Assembly (NCBI GenBank): GCA_914767715.1
Contig: OU612068.1
Location: 16,184,001-16,248,000 of the forward strand
Reading direction: 5' to 3'
Length of the DNA: 64,000 nucleotides
From: Membranipora membranacea
Taxonomy: Eukaryota > Bryozoa > Gymnolaemata > Cheilostomatida > Membraniporidae
The translations under genes were made by a program, and so were the position numbers. Below the pieces are notes generated by a model. That model worked only from the letters and a program-made list of their open reading frames with translations. It did no database searches and was not told the DNA's origin. Positions 1 to 14,000 of the stretch are shown piece by piece (within the stretch, counting starts at the first letter, position 1; each line of letters opens with the position of its first letter).

Positions 1-814
1 AAGATTATCTAATTTATGAGTCGTGTAAGTAGAGAGAGCCTCAAAAACCCAATTAAATTTTGTCAAAAAAGTTCATTAGTCTAAAAATATTAACCATGTA
101 TTACACTTAATGGGTCTAGCTTTTTTCATAAAACAGCTTTGCCTATGGTGAGAAAAAGATGTAATTAAGATACGGCTTCATTTTATACATACTTTGCCAG
201 CCTTTAATTGTACTCCACCCAGAGAGAACAGACACTAGATTACTACTAACCATAAATACTAATGACTAATGGCACTTTATAATGGGACTTTAAATGAGAG
301 GTGTTTGATGTAGTACTGCCTTTGCCCAGCAACACCTCATTTTCATCTGTATGGTGGAGATGAATTACTAACTTCTGCAACATTAGTGTGTAGGGGCAAA
401 ATTCAAATGGCAACAAATGGGCGTACGATCATGTAATGCCAGAGAATCTCACTTTCGGAGGTTACGGAAATACTAAAATATCTAATCAACAAGTTCCCTT
501 CTTCATTCCATAAACAGTCAGGATGTTTGGTATTACATAATGTGTAAATAACTTGCCCCTAACATGAAACGCCCAGCCTTTACTGCACTAAAATTGACTG
601 CCAGAGTTAAAATATAAATTCACTCCATAAGTTTAGGGGTTTTACATCAGGAGTCAACTTTGAAACAAAAAATTCACGGTACTGCTATGATAGTATCACA
701 GACTCATTCTTAGATCTGATTGGTTGCCCTTTTGCATATATATTATAGAGTTTGCACTTATCTATTGAGCTCAACATCTATGGCATCGATAGTTGTCTTC
801 TCTCAAGTAAAGTA

Positions 815-858
815 ACCCCAAAACCCCAAACCCAAAACCCAAAACCCAAACCCCAAAC
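815..858. repeat. CCCAAA/CCCCAAA simple repeat
   Basis: Seven runs of three or four C separated by three or four A. The minus strand is G-rich (GGGTTTT-like). Confidence 0.85.
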
Positions 859-2011
859 TAGGCAGTAAAGGCTTTGTTGTATTTTAACTGCCAATGTTAA
901 TTTCTTGTTTTACCTATAGGGTTTAATTTTTGTAATATATACTGGAAACGCCCTAACGTCAAAGCCACATCTTGCGCATTAACAGAAAATGATACGGATA
1001 ATGTACATAAACACAGACATTTGTTTTCCTTCATTTTCTTTAATCTTGATAGTATTACTTATAGTTGTCTAAGGCGTTTCACAACCTTTGCCTGCACATA
1101 CATAATTTCTTGATCCATTTAATTTACGTCTTAAAAATAATCCCTGCTATATTCTTGCTTAATATTGTTTCTAGAAAAAGTCCCTGGACCTGCTATTACA
1201 ACCACAATGCTCTATAAGGTGTAAACTACTTGTGAGAGTAAAATTTCTCCATTTCGAACAGGTTTTAAAAAGCTAAGTTTAACCCTAGCTAACATATACT
1301 CATCATCTTTACTTTATATTGACTTCTGCCTCAGCTAGAAATAATTTGGTGCAAGCTGGCATGAGGTCGACCCCAAGCCTAATTTAACTAAACTCTTGCT
1401 AACATTTACTTCTCAAGGAACAGCAGGGTATAAATATTCCAGCAGGGAAGTCTACTTAGGTGATTCGTTTGTAGTCAAAAATATTTCACACGGATTGGTG
1501 CACTCGTTAAAAGAAGGAAGGTATCGGAGGGTCAAGAAACCAACAAGGGACCGTGAATCACGATGATTTATTCCGGAAAGTTGTGCGGCCAGGTTATGTA
1601 AAAGTTCTCAGGCGATTGTGTGCTGTGGGGATTAATGTGTTGCCTATCTGTCCACCTGTGGGCTAAAGTTTTAATTGTTCTACAAAACATCTGTCTTAAA
1701 CCTGGATAAATCAGATTAAGGCACATTAAAGTTATTGTTAGGAAATTACTAAATCTGTTGCATTTGTTATGATTCAACTAATGAGACAAGCTTATTGTTT
1801 ACTATAGACGGATTTCTACATAGTTTATTATGCCAAAAGTATATTCTGAGTTATTTGAAAAGCATACCAAGAAGCTCTGAACAAATTAAAAATCTACCAA
1901 TAAAGAGGCAAGGTTGAGGTTTTTTTTATAATCAAGGTTGTGATATATATAATATAGTTAAATATCGTAAATGTTTGTGAGAGTTCAAAATTTGACTACC
2001 ATATGCACCAG

Positions 2012-2556
2012 ACCATTGATATGAACACATGGCTCAGTGGTAAAATACATGGCGTGGCTATTTGTGGAGATATGCCAGCAGTTTAAAACTTTGTGTCATG
2101 ATCTAAATAAAGCTAACAATCTGGCAGATTTTACGTTATGCATTGATTGACATCCCAGTAACAACCTTCAAAAACTCAGCGCACTGCTTTCAGATCGACT
2201 CTGTGATACGAGTCCCTCTGCACCGTAGCGACAGTGCCAGAAACTGGCTCAATTGATCTAATAACAATTTGCCTAGAGAAGCTTACTTTTATCCAGTTCT
2301 GGAGGGTGAAATTTCGGTTTGAGAACTCATGCACACTTGGATTAATCCAAACGATAAGATGCAAAGATTACCAACCTAAATTGATTGGTGCACATGCGCT
2401 AAGTGAAAACTGAGGCAAGCTGCTTGACAAAAGTGTACGTGGGTCAGCTATATTAGATTCTGAACTTGTGGACCAATCAAAAATCAGAAATGCGCTCCAG
2501 CAATCACACAGAAATAGCCATACGCTTTTTCAGGGTCAGATATGTTCCCTTCTTCC

Positions 2557-2610
<54 letters not shown>

Positions 2611-2613
2611 TGC
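2012..2613. repeat. Dispersed element split by about 315 bp of other sequence
   Basis: The left part (2012-2172) and right part (2488-2613) match the continuous copy at 53576-53832. The intervening 315 bp has no counterpart there. The right part contains a long AT dinucleotide run (2562-2608) where the other copy has only a few AT units. Confidence 0.55.
2562..2608. repeat. AT dinucleotide microsatellite
   Basis: About 23 uninterrupted AT units, inside the right part of the dispersed element. Confidence 0.95.
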
Positions 2614-3167
2614 GCCAGACATCAGCTGCCGAAATATTTGAAACAATTGATAGTTTCTATGCCATCAAATAGCATCCTGTCTCATGACATAAAACACATC
2701 ATGGAGATACAATCATGTTCTTTTCTAACTTTCAATGACTTTCTGCATTTCAACTTCACAATAGGTATTCCATTATCTGTTATTTTCTCATCAGTTTTGT
2801 GACATTAGGCCATAATTAGTATTCTTGTTAAACTAGGCGTGAAAAATTGGCTATTAGAATTGCATTTCAATTAAATCTAACCTTAGAAGATAAAAAGGGT
2901 TGGTCATCTATGACCAGATGTGACTGGCTAAAGATAAGCATTTGAAAAACCGTTGTGGTGATCAAGAGTACTATAAAGGACATTTCAAGTTATTCAGGTA
3001 CATGGGCTCAAACCTTTGGCTTGGGTGACATACTTTAAAATTATTCCCTCCAACAATTTTTTGGCACCGAGGTTTTCTTTTGCAAATGATAGAGTACATT
3101 GTTCAGAAAAGGCCGAATCCTGAGCTTTGTATATATTTGTGCTACGAGTAGAATGTAGGCGCTAACA

Positions 3168-3238
3168 TTCATTTGCCTGCATTCGGAGTTGCTTCCCTTC
3201 CACTGGCCAAACCGGAATGCAAATTCCAAACTTCTAAG
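3168..3238. mobile_element. Foldback MITE copy C (short or degraded)
   Basis: CATTTGCCTGCATTCGGAGT, TTCCCTTCCACTGGCC and a reversed AATGCAAATTCCAAAC match the inner parts of copies A and B. A further half copy lies near 53445-53472. Confidence 0.45.
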
Positions 3239-6200
3239 CGTAATCTGCACTCAAGATATTGTAAGAACAGTTAATGTTATTTTATTTATAATTGAATAAT
3301 AATGATATTACATCTAGTGACATCATAAAGTTTCCATAAATTGGGAGTGTTACAATGATGTATAAAACAATTTGCTTGCATTCTTTCGAAGTCATTATAT
3401 TACAATGACTATAAATCACTTTTTCATTTTCTTGATATGTTTTGCAGATCTCTAGTAACTACATCAACCAATTATATTATTCTATCAATCATTGGAAACC
3501 TTCACCACAAGGATAACGAAAAAATCTGGTTTTATTTACATAATATAAAATGACGCCATGTCACGGCCATCATAAATCTTGAAGATGCAATCTTGTCGTA
3601 ATGAAAACTTTTTAATAATAACTTTTATAGCAATTCTTACTATTCTAGTATTTTCAGCATAAGTATGTAAAGAGCTTTCCGATGATATATGAAATGTCCA
3701 AATCGGTCAACGTTGGCACCATAACCTTTAACATCCATTTTGATGTGAAATTTCACATTGTATAACAACTGTGGACAACTCATCTTCGGGCTAGGCTGTG
3801 TTTTAAAGCAAGTTTTTTCAAAGGCCTCTGACCACTGGCTAGGGCTTGGACAACGGATTTGTGGTCCCACGACGAAAACTTTTTCATTTCCTCAATATAT
3901 AGAAAATGAGTTACTGTTATACAAGGGTTTTACGCACAATTGTAGTTTTTCCAAAGATATATTTTATGCAAGACATCATGCTCTACTCCAATGTTGTCAT
4001 AAACATGATTTTTGATGAGGTTTGAGGTGATATGGCAGCACAAAGTAAACAACATCCCACAGATGCACAGCGGGATTCCATTTTTCTCCCATTGCTCCCT
4101 GTGTTATTTTTGTTGTTGGCATACACCCTTAAAGTTAGACAACCCTTAGAATGTAAAAATAAGATATTTTGGAGCAGGTGATTAACGGCAATAAAATTGT
4201 GTGAGGGGTTGGAGACTGTATAAAGAATGATATATATCACCCTAAACACACTATAAGTAAGATCTCAGGAAGCAAAAACTACAATATTCTTGTAGGGTAA
4301 TGGGGATTGTCTGCGTCACAACCTTCTGATCCGATTGAGTTCTACCTGTTGAGTTGTGGTTTCACATGACCACCAAGCAATAAGGATAAAGATTCATAAC
4401 CAATTTTCCTATACTCTACAGCTCTCTACTATGGTCATGCACATAGACATGGGTGTATTCATTGAATACATGAGTCATGTTGTATGACAGTTAGTTCTGA
4501 AGTATCTTCATCATTCTTTGATCCCAGGGCTCTACATAAACTTCCTCACAATCTGCTACGGGAGCCTAATTGTTAGTTACTCACTGCTCAAATCATTCTG
4601 ACTCACTATCCTTGGTGATAACTTAGGCACATACACACAGTTATCATCCTGTCATACTAAAAATCAAGATATTCAATGAGTGCAGTTTAGAGCGTATATG
4701 AGCTCCCCAGCCCTGTCAAGCTGCTGCTCCTTATTTTTCACCACTTGATACGGCTAGGAGATTATTCCAGTTTGTTTTGTCTTCTCAGATTCCAAGTTAT
4801 GCTCTCATACACTATGAAGGGACAACTCACCATTTACTCATGAAAAACATCACATGATCATTACTAACCAAACTACCCAACTTGTAGTGATGCAAATCAA
4901 TAAACAGCAACTTAAGTTTGACACTTAGGGACAGGTGACAAAGTAAGTACAATGACTGATGAGTAAGTAACTGACTTACCCCCGGGCTTGTACTTAGTTG
5001 TCTGTTTATATTGTGGACGTTTCAGGCTCTGCTTTCTGTGTGACACAAGAGGTTGTCAGACAAGCTTGTCAAGACAGGCTACTAGTTCTATATCAGCCAA
5101 CCCTATCGCTTGGTCACATGGGTCTGCCAATTAAACAAGTGGTTATTAATATTCACAGTGTCACTAAAGTAGCAGAATCACAATTACTAAATATCATAAC
5201 ACAAGTCCTACCACTTGTTTGTATATGCAATGATATAATGCATATTTAAACCGGACAATTCAATATAGTAACTTGGGCGGAAAGTATGTCGATGTTATCG
5301 ACGTTTCCATTCCATAACGATAGACATCTATACTACTAAAACCAGATCTTTGGAAATTGAGAAGTGTACAGTGAAATTCATACAAACATATTGCTATAAA
5401 TATGGTTACTTTCTTTGAGTTATTCTTGGTGACCAAGTGAAAAGGCTGCTTTTCCTCAAATGTTCATAAGACGGTGAAAGTTGGTGAACTTTTAAGTAGA
5501 ACGAGTTTGTTCCTCTTGCGGTGTCGGAGTGATCCTGCAACAGTCAGGTTTTAAGACAACTTGATACACTGCAGCTTTTCAAATGTACCTGTGTACTCAC
5601 AGAGGAAACAAACTTGTTCTAACTTTTATGGCTGTGTTGATAGTAAGTTGTTGATTAACAAGAAAAAGAGGTTGTTACATGCACATATCAAAGTGGAAAA
5701 GGTATCGAATAATGAGCACTGAAAAACACAATAAAACACTGAAAATTTTCCATTCATAATGCTCTACAGCCATAGAGAAGCTATGAGGCGGACATATAAT
5801 TGTTCTGTAGATTGTTATACTGGAGAGTGAAGGCCAAAAATAGAGCACAACTTCTAACTTATGTAACAAAATATAAAAAGGCAGCTGGTCTACAGCTGTA
5901 TCTAATTACACATCTGAAATTTTAAAGCTAGTCATTCAGGCATCCAAGTTAAGAGGTCTATTAGATCACACTATAGTTTGGTGGCTACTTGGATTGAATG
6001 CTGTTCATGTATCTGTAGAGATTTTCACTTTACCCTTAGTATTGGTGATTAGATTTACTCCTCTGTTTTAACTATTCACATGTTGGCGTGTTGTTCTCCC
6101 TGGTTTTCAGTACGCAACTCCAATGTAACAAATTGTAAATATTTCAGCGTATTTCACATTACTAAATATTAGCAAATAACTCTACAATAAAAAAAAAACA

Positions 6201-7698
6201 ATGCATAAGTTGTCATCATAGACAAAACATATGTCTATGGTTGTCTCACCTGAGAAAACGTCTGGCAGAGCCGATTCTAGAATTCAAAAACAGAACACAA
6301 GTTTTTAAAAATACAGAATGGATGGGTTAGATGGTGAGTTGTTGGATCCAACAAGCTTAACCAAATTCATAGTTCGGTGGCGACTTGGTTTATCACTTTT
6401 GTACTTTCATTATATATCTTGCAGTGCCTCACAACGAACAATGTGAATTTTCTCGGATGAATGAGTGTAACACGCTGAGCACTAACAGTATAAGACCACA
6501 GATATGTATTCAGATACAGACAAAACAAACCTATAGAGAATCCAGCGCTCTGCTACTCAGATTATGCTGCCACTCTCGGAGGACTATGAGCAGAGGCGCT
6601 TGACAATCTAGCAATGCCAACAATCTCAGCTTTCCTGCAGTGAACACTTCACCAAAACAGCCAACGACGGTCACCATCGCCTGAACTCATGTTAAACAGA
6701 ACATCTGCTCGCCCATCTTTGTGTAGAACCACTAAGAGACATAAGACCTTATTGTAATTTTATATGCGATTTTTCAATTCATGCAGCTCAGAGTCAGACT
6801 CAGACTGGATATTAGAAATAGGCAATAAACAAACTTCAAACTTTAAACTTACACATCATTATCAAGTCATTTGGAAGCCTGTGGTGCAGCTAGCATACCC
6901 TTACAGGTACCAAGAGCTTTCTTCTGATTGTATGACATGATGAAACAAAAAAAACAGAAGAAAACCTCAGGTTCTAGCGGGCCGAAAGTCTAAGAAGATT
7001 TGATTTTACTGACACATCGGGGTTTGTTCATTTGTGACGTAAAACTGCGTTTGTGGTTACTACATAAAAGGAACTGTACGGATGGAAAGTAAATGCTACA
7101 TGAAGATTCAGCAATATCACATGATTGATAATATTAGCTATTAGGCTTCATAACCTCTCAGCAGCAAAATTATGTGTATAAAACATCTCTGTATATACAA
7201 CAAATTACAACTATGACATCAAGCTATGCACCTATATCTCTTTGGCTGACTTATTTGGAGGGAGGGGATGGAAGTGGAACAATAGAGAATATTATTATAA
7301 CGTGTGCAGCTTTGTAGCAAACAAATTATTGTGTATTAATTCTACTGCAGGGTGCATAGGTCAGAGGGAGAGCAGAGATTTGCAAGAAAAGTTACATTAT
7401 CGAAATCTAAGCTGCTTTGTTTTGGCAATATCTTGGGAATTGGATGCATCCTTCATGCCAGGACAGTAGTTATGATCTGCAGTCTTGTTTCACATGCAAC
7501 TTAGTATAAATGTTTTCGAAGCCGTTGCATGGCTTCGATCATTCACTTGTATATTGTGATTGCTTTGGAGGATGAGAAACTCGCCTTGGTCATCCAGCAA
7601 AGAGGTCAGGTTTCAAATTATGGAGCAAACAATTTTTCGGGACTCAAATTACTGAATGATAGACAGCAAACAGAAATAACAATTGAGAGTTTGTCCTT

Positions 7699-7704
7699 TT
7701 TATT
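7699..7704 (-). terminator. Candidate poly(A) signal of the collagen gene
   Basis: AATAAA on the minus strand, about 320 bases after the stop codon, is the first canonical hexamer I find downstream. A CATAAA variant lies nearer, at about 7831-7836. The 3' UTR is AT-rich. Confidence 0.4.
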
Positions 7705-7863
7705 CCTGCAGGATAAATTTAAACCATACAAATTGAGCAGTTCCAGGGTAAATATAAATAAAAAAATAACAATTAAAAATAATCATGAAGTGCAACAAAA
7801 ACATTTTCTAAAACTATTGACCGTTGAAATATTTATGTACAAATTTGCACATTCTGATTAAAT

Positions 7864-7925
7864 AAAAAAGGGATTCGATCCCAGGCAACGCATGGCATAG
7901 TGTCATCAGCTGCATCTATCTTTTT
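7864..7925 (-). repeat. tRNA-like fragment in the collagen 3' UTR (possible SINE head)
   Basis: The minus strand reads CCTGGGATCGAATCCC followed by TTTTTT, which looks like a polymerase III B box and terminator. The preceding bases make only a poor A box. It may be a decayed SINE head inserted in the 3' UTR. Confidence 0.25.
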
Positions 7926-8026
7926 TGAAAAAGTCTGGTTAAAATAAATTTGAGAATTTAGTGGTGAAAAGGTGAAAAAAAACTTGACTGAGTAGATTGC
8001 ATTTTCTAGGTGTCATTTCAAGAAGT

Positions 8027-11000
8027 TTAACCGGAAGGATCATAACCACCAGGGCCAGTTTGAACAGGTCCAATAATTCTGATTGGTCCTGTAGCTCCAG
8101 TTTGACCAGTTTGTCCACGTTGTCCTTGTGCTCCTGGTTGTCCAGTTGCTCCTTGTTGACCATCATTACCTGGTCTTCCTGGCTGTCCATCAACACCATC
8201 ATAACCATCTCTTCCTGGTGCACCAGCAGTTCCTGGGTTTCCTTGACTTCCTGGCTGTCCATCAAATCCATTAGATCCATCTCTACCTGGGGCTCCTGGC
8301 TGTCCGTCATTTCCTGGTTGTCCTGATGCCCCAGATTGTCCTGGTGCTCCTTGTTGACCGGCAGCTCCTGGCTGTCCATCGAATCCGTTGGATCCTGCGG
8401 CTCCTGGTTGTCCTGGTGCTCCTTGTGCTCCTGGCTGTCCATCGAATCCGTTGGATCCTGCGGCTCCTGGTTGACCTGCTGCTCCAGTTTGTCCTGGATT
8501 TCCTTGGGCTCCTTGCTGTCCATCATTTCCGTCCCTTCCTGGTTGTCCTGGTGCTCCATCGTTTCCTGGTTGTCCTGGTGCTCCAGTTTGTCCTGGTGCT
8601 CCTGGCTGTCCATCAAATCCATTGGATCCTGCAGCTCCTGCTTGGCCTGGTTGTCCAGCAGCTCCTGGTTGTCCTGGTGCTCCTTGAGCTCCTGGTTGAC
8701 CATCAAATCCATTGGATCCAGCAGATCCTGGTTGACCTGCAGCACCTTGTTGTCCTGGTGCTCCTGGTGCTCCTGCTTGTCCATCATTTCCTGGTTGTCC
8801 TGGTGCTCCAGATTGTCCTGGTGCTCCTTGTTGACCGGCAGCTCCTGGCTGTCCATCAAATCCATTGGATCCTGCGGCTCCTGCTTGTCCTGGTTGTCCG
8901 GCTGCTCCTGGTTGTCCTGGTGCTCCTTGTGCTCCTGGTTGTCCATCGAATCCGTTGGATCCTGCAGCTCCTGGTTGACCTGCGGCTCCAGCTTGTCCTG
9001 GATTTCCTTGGGCTCCTGGCTGTCCTGGGGCTCCTTGAGCTCCTGGTTGACCATCATTTCCTGGCTGTCCAGCTGCTCCAGATTGTCCTGGGGCTCCGGG
9101 TTGGCCTTGTGCTCCTGGTTGTCCATCAAATCCATTTGATCCTGCAGCTCCTGGTTGTCCAGCAGCTCCTGCTTGTCCTGGTTGACCAGCTGCTCCTGAT
9201 TGTCCAGGTGCTCCAGAGAATCCTCTCTCTCCTTGTGCTCCTGCTTGTCCTGGTTGTCCAGCTGCTCCTGGTTGTCCTGGTGCACCTTGTGCTCCTGGTT
9301 GTCCATCAAATCCATTGGAACCTGCAGCTCCTGCTTGTCCTGGTTGTCCAGCTGATCCTGGTTGTCCTGGTGCTCCTTGTGCTCCTGGTTGTCCATCATT
9401 TCCTGGTTGTCCTGCAGCTCCAGATTGTCCTGGTGCTCCTGGTTGACCGGCAGCTCCTGGTTGTCCATCGAATCCATTGGAGCCTGCAGCTCCTGCTTGT
9501 CCTGGAGCACCTGATTGTCCTGGTGCTCCTTGTGCTCCTGGTTGTCCATCATTTCCTGGTTGTCCTGCAGCTCCAGATTGTCCTGGTGCTCCTGGTTGAC
9601 CGGCAGCTCCTGGCTGTCCATCGAATCCATTGGAGCCTGCGGCTCCAGCTTGTCCTGGTTGTCCAGCTGCTCCTGGTTGTCCTGGGGCTCCTTGTGCTCC
9701 TGGTTGCCCATCAAATCCATTGGATCCTGCAGCTCCGGGTTGACCAGCAGCTCCTGCTTGTCCTGGTTGTCCTGCGGCTCCGGCTTGTCCTGGATTTCCT
9801 TGTGCTCCAGCTTGTCCTGGTTGTCCTGCGGCTCCGGCTTGTCCTGGATTTCCTTGTGCTCCTGGCTGTCCTGGGGCTCCTTGAGCTCCTGGTTGACCAT
9901 CATTTCCTGGTTGTCCAGCTGCTCCAGATTGTCCTGGTGCTCCTGGCTGTCCATCGAATCCGTTGGATCCTGCAGCTCCTGGTTGACCTGCTGCTCCTGC
10001 TTGTCCTGGTTGACCAGCTGCTCCGGATTGTCCTGGTGCTCCTTGTGCTCCAGAGAATCCTCTCTCTCCTTGGGCTCCTGCTTGTCCTGGTTGTCCAGCA
10101 GCTCCTGCTTGTCCTGGCTGTCCTGCTGCTCCAGCTTGTCCTGGTGCTCCTTGAGCTCCTGGTTGACCATCATTTCCTGGTTGTCCTGGTGCTCCAGATT
10201 GTCCTGGTGCTCCTGGTTGACCGGCAGCTCCTGGCTGTCCATCAAATCCATTGGATCCTGCGGCTCCTGCTTGTCCGGGTTGACCAGCTGCTCCAGCTTG
10301 TCCTGGGTTTCCTTGTGCTCCTGGCTGTCCTGGGGCTCCTTGAGCTCCTGGTTGACCATCATTTCCTGGTTGTCCTGCAGCTCCAGATTGTCCTGGTGCT
10401 CCTGGTTGACCGGCAGCTCCTGGCTGTCCATCAAATCCATTGGATCCTGCGGCTCCTGCTTGTCCTGGTTGACCAGCTGCTCCAGCTTGTCCTGGATTTC
10501 CTTGTGCTCCTGGTTGTCCAGCAGCTCCTGATTGTCCTGGTGCTCCAGCAAATCCTCTCTCTCCTTGTGCTCCTGCCTGTCCTGGTTGTCCTGGTGCTCC
10601 TTGAGCTCCTGGTTGACCATCATTTCCTGGTTGTCCTGCAGCTCCAGATTGTCCTGGTGCTCCTGGTTGTCCAGCAGATCCTGGCTGTCCATCAAATCCA
10701 TTGGATCCTGCAGCTCCAGGTTGTCCAGCAGCTCCTGCTTGTCCTGGTTGACCAGCTGCTCCTGCTTGTCCTGGATTTCCTTGTGCGCCAGCTTGTCCTG
10801 GTGCTCCTTGTGCTCCTGGTTGACCGTCATTTCCTGGTTGTCCTGCAGCTCCAGATTGTCCCGGTGCTCCTGCCTGTCCTGGTTGACCTGCTGCTCCTGC
10901 TTGTCCTGGTTGACCAGCTGCTCCGGATTGTCCTGGTGCTCCTTGTGCTCCAGAGAATCCTCTCTCTCCTTGGGCTCCTGCTTGTCCTGGTTGTCCAGCA

Positions 11001-14000
11001 GCACCTGCTTGTCCTGGCTGTCCTGCTGCTCCAGCTTGTCCTGGTGCTCCTTGAGCTCCTGGTTGACCATCATTTCCTGGTTGTCCTGCAGCTCCAGATT
11101 GTCCTGGTGCTCCTGGTTGACCGGCAGCTCCTGGCTGTCCATCAAATCCATTGGATCCTGCGGCTCCTGCTTGTCCGGGTTGACCAGCTGCTCCAGCTTG
11201 TCCTGGGTTTCCTTGTGCTCCTGGCTGTCCTGGGGCTCCTTGAGCTCCTGGTTGACCATCATTTCCTGGTTGTCCTGCAGCTCCAGATTGTCCTGGTGCT
11301 CCTGCCTGTCCTGGTTGTCCGGCTGCTCCTGCTTGTCCTGGTTGTCCAGCGGCTCCTGCTTGTCCAGCTGCACCAGAGAATCCTCTCTCTCCTTGTGCGC
11401 CAGCTTGTCCTGGTTGTCCAGCTGCTCCTGGTTGTCCTGGTGCTCCTTGTGCTCCTGGCTGTCCATCAAATCCATTAGATCCTGCAGCTCCTGGTTGACC
11501 AGCGGCTCCTGCTTGTCCTGGATTTCCTTGTGCTCCTGGCTGTCCTGGTGCTCCTTGAGCTCCTGGTTGACCATCGTTTCCTGCTGATCCTGGTGCTCCA
11601 GATTGACCTGGTGCTCCTTGTGATCCTGGTTGTCCAGCTGCTCCTGGTTGTCCTGCTGATCCAGGTGCGCCAGAGAAACCTCTCTCTCCTTGTGCTCCTG
11701 CTTGTCCTGGTTGTCCAGCTGCTCCTGCTTGTCCTGGTTGACCTGCTGCTCCTGCTTGTCCTGGTTGACCAGCTGCTCCTGCTTGTCCTGGATTTCCTTG
11801 TGCGCCAGCTTGTCCTGGTGCTCCTTGTGCTCCTGGTTGACCATCATTTCCTGGTTGTCCAGCTGCTCCAGATTGTCCTGGTGCTCCTGCCTGTCCTGGT
11901 TGACCTGGTGCTCCTTGTGCTCCTGGTTGACCATCAAATCCATTGGATCCTGCAGCTCCGGGTTGTCCAGCAGCTCCTGCTTGTCCTGGTTGACCAGCTG
12001 CTCCTGCTTGTCCTGGATTTCCTTGTGCGCCAGCTTGTCCTGGTGCTCCTTGTGCTCCTGGTTGACCATCGTTTCCTGGTTGCCCGGCTGCTCCAGGTTG
12101 TCCAGCAGCTCCTGTTTGTCCTGGTGCTCCTGCTTGTCCAATACCTGGTGCTCCTTGCTGTCCTGGCTGTCCAGCTGCTCCTGGTTGTCCAGCTGCTCCT
12201 GCTTGTCCTGGTTGTCCAGCTGCTCCTGGTTGTCCTGCAGCTCCTGATTGTCCAGGTGCTCCAGCAAATCCTCTCTCTCCTTGTGCTCCTGCTTGTCCTG
12301 GTTGTCCAGCTGCACCTGCTTGTCCGGGATTACCAGCTGCTCCTGGTTGTCCTGGTGCACCTTGTGCTCCTGGTTGTCCGGCTGCTCCTGATTGTCCAGG
12401 TGCTCCAGAGAATCCTCTTTCTCCTTGTGCTCCAGCTTGTCCTGGTTGTCCAGCTGCTCCTGCCTGTCCTGGTGCTCCTTGAGCTCCTGGTTGACCATCA
12501 GATCCTGGTTGTCCTGGTGATCCAGATTGTCCTGGTGCTCCTTGTGCTCCTGGTTGACCATCAAATCCGTTGGCTCCTGAAGCTCCAGGTTGTCCAGCAG
12601 CTCCTGCTTGTCCTGGTTGACCAGCAGCTCCTGCTTGTCCTGGTTGTCCAGCTGCTCCTGCCTGTCCTGGCTGTCCTGCTGCTCCAGATTGTCCTGGTGC
12701 TCCTTGAGCTCCTGGTTGACCATCACTTCCTGGTTGACCTGCTGCTCCAGACTGTCCTGGTGCTCCTTGTGCTCCTGGTTGACCATCGAATCCATTGGAT
12801 CCTGCGGCTCCAGGTTGTCCAGCGGCTCCTGCCTGTCCTGGTTGACCAGCAGCTCCTGCTTGTCCTGGTTGTCCAGCTGCTCCTGCTTGTCCTGGTTGTC
12901 CGGCTGCTCCAGCTTGTCCTGGTGCTCCTTGAGCTCCGGGGAAACCTCTCTCTCCTTGAGCTCCTGGTTGTCCTGGTGCTCCTGCTTGTCCAATACCTGG
13001 TGCTCCCTGCTGTCCTGGCTGTCCAGCTGCTCCTGGTTGTCCTGCTGCTCCAGAGAATCCTCTTTCTCCTTGTGCTCCAGCTTGTCCTGGTTGTCCAGCT
13101 GCTCCTGCTTGTCCTGGTGCTCCTTGAGCTCCTGGTTGACCATCAGATCCTGGTTGTCCTGGTGATCCAGATTGTCCTGGCGCTCCTTGTGCTCCTGGTT
13201 GACCATCAAATCCGTTGGCTCCTGAAGCTCCAGGTTGTCCAGCAGCTCCTGCTTGTCCTGGTTGTCCAGCAGCTCCTGCCTGTCCTGGTTGACCTGCTGC
13301 TCCTGCTTGTCCTGGCTGGCCTGCGGCTCCAGATTGTCCTGGTGCCCCTTGAGCTCCTGGTTGACCATCATTTCCTGGTGCTCCTGGTGCTCCAGATTGT
13401 CCTTGTGCTCCTTGTTGACCTGGTGCTCCTGCTTGTCCAATACCTGGTGCTCCTTGCTGTCCTGGCTGTCCAGCTGCTCCTGGTTGTCCAGCTGCTCCTG
13501 CTTGTCCCGGTTGTCCAGCTGCTCCTGCTTGTCCTGGTTGTCCAGCTGCTCCAGATTGTCCTGGTGCTCCTTGAGCTCCTGAGAAACCTCTCTCTCCTTG
13601 AGCTCCAGCTTGTCCTGGGTTTCCTTGTGCTCCTGGCTGTCCTGGTGCTCCTTGTGCTCCTGGTTGACCATCGTTTCCTGGTTGCCCGGCTGCTCCAGGT
13701 TGTCCAGCAGCTCCTGTTTGTCCTGGTGCTCCTGCTTGTCCAATACCTGGTGCTCCTTGCTGTCCTGGCTGTCCAGCTGCTCCTGGTTGTCCAGCTGCTC
13801 CTGCTTGTCCTGGTTGTCCGGCTGCTCCTGGCTGACCAGCTGCGCCATCATTTCCTGGTTGTCCGGCAGCTCCGGATTGACCTGGGGCTCCTTGTGATCC
13901 GGCTTGTCCTGGTTGACCAGCTGCTCCTGCTTGTCCTGGTTGTCCAGCTGCTCCTGATTGTCCTGGTGCTCCTTGAGCTCCTGGTTGACCATCATTTCCT

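Larger units (their letters stand above)
1..7698. other. No gene recognised (left flank)
   Basis: AT-rich sequence with only short open frames, none with convincing splice signals or a recognisable motif. It holds the CCCAAA repeat, the split dispersed element and MITE copy C. The frame at 7529-7861 (110 codons, plus) lies against the collagen 3' end and looks random. Confidence 0.6.

Noticed and set aside
7529-7861. 110-codon ATG frame on the plus strand
   Set aside because: Overlaps the collagen 3' UTR on the other strand, AT-driven Lys/Asn/Ile composition, no motif.
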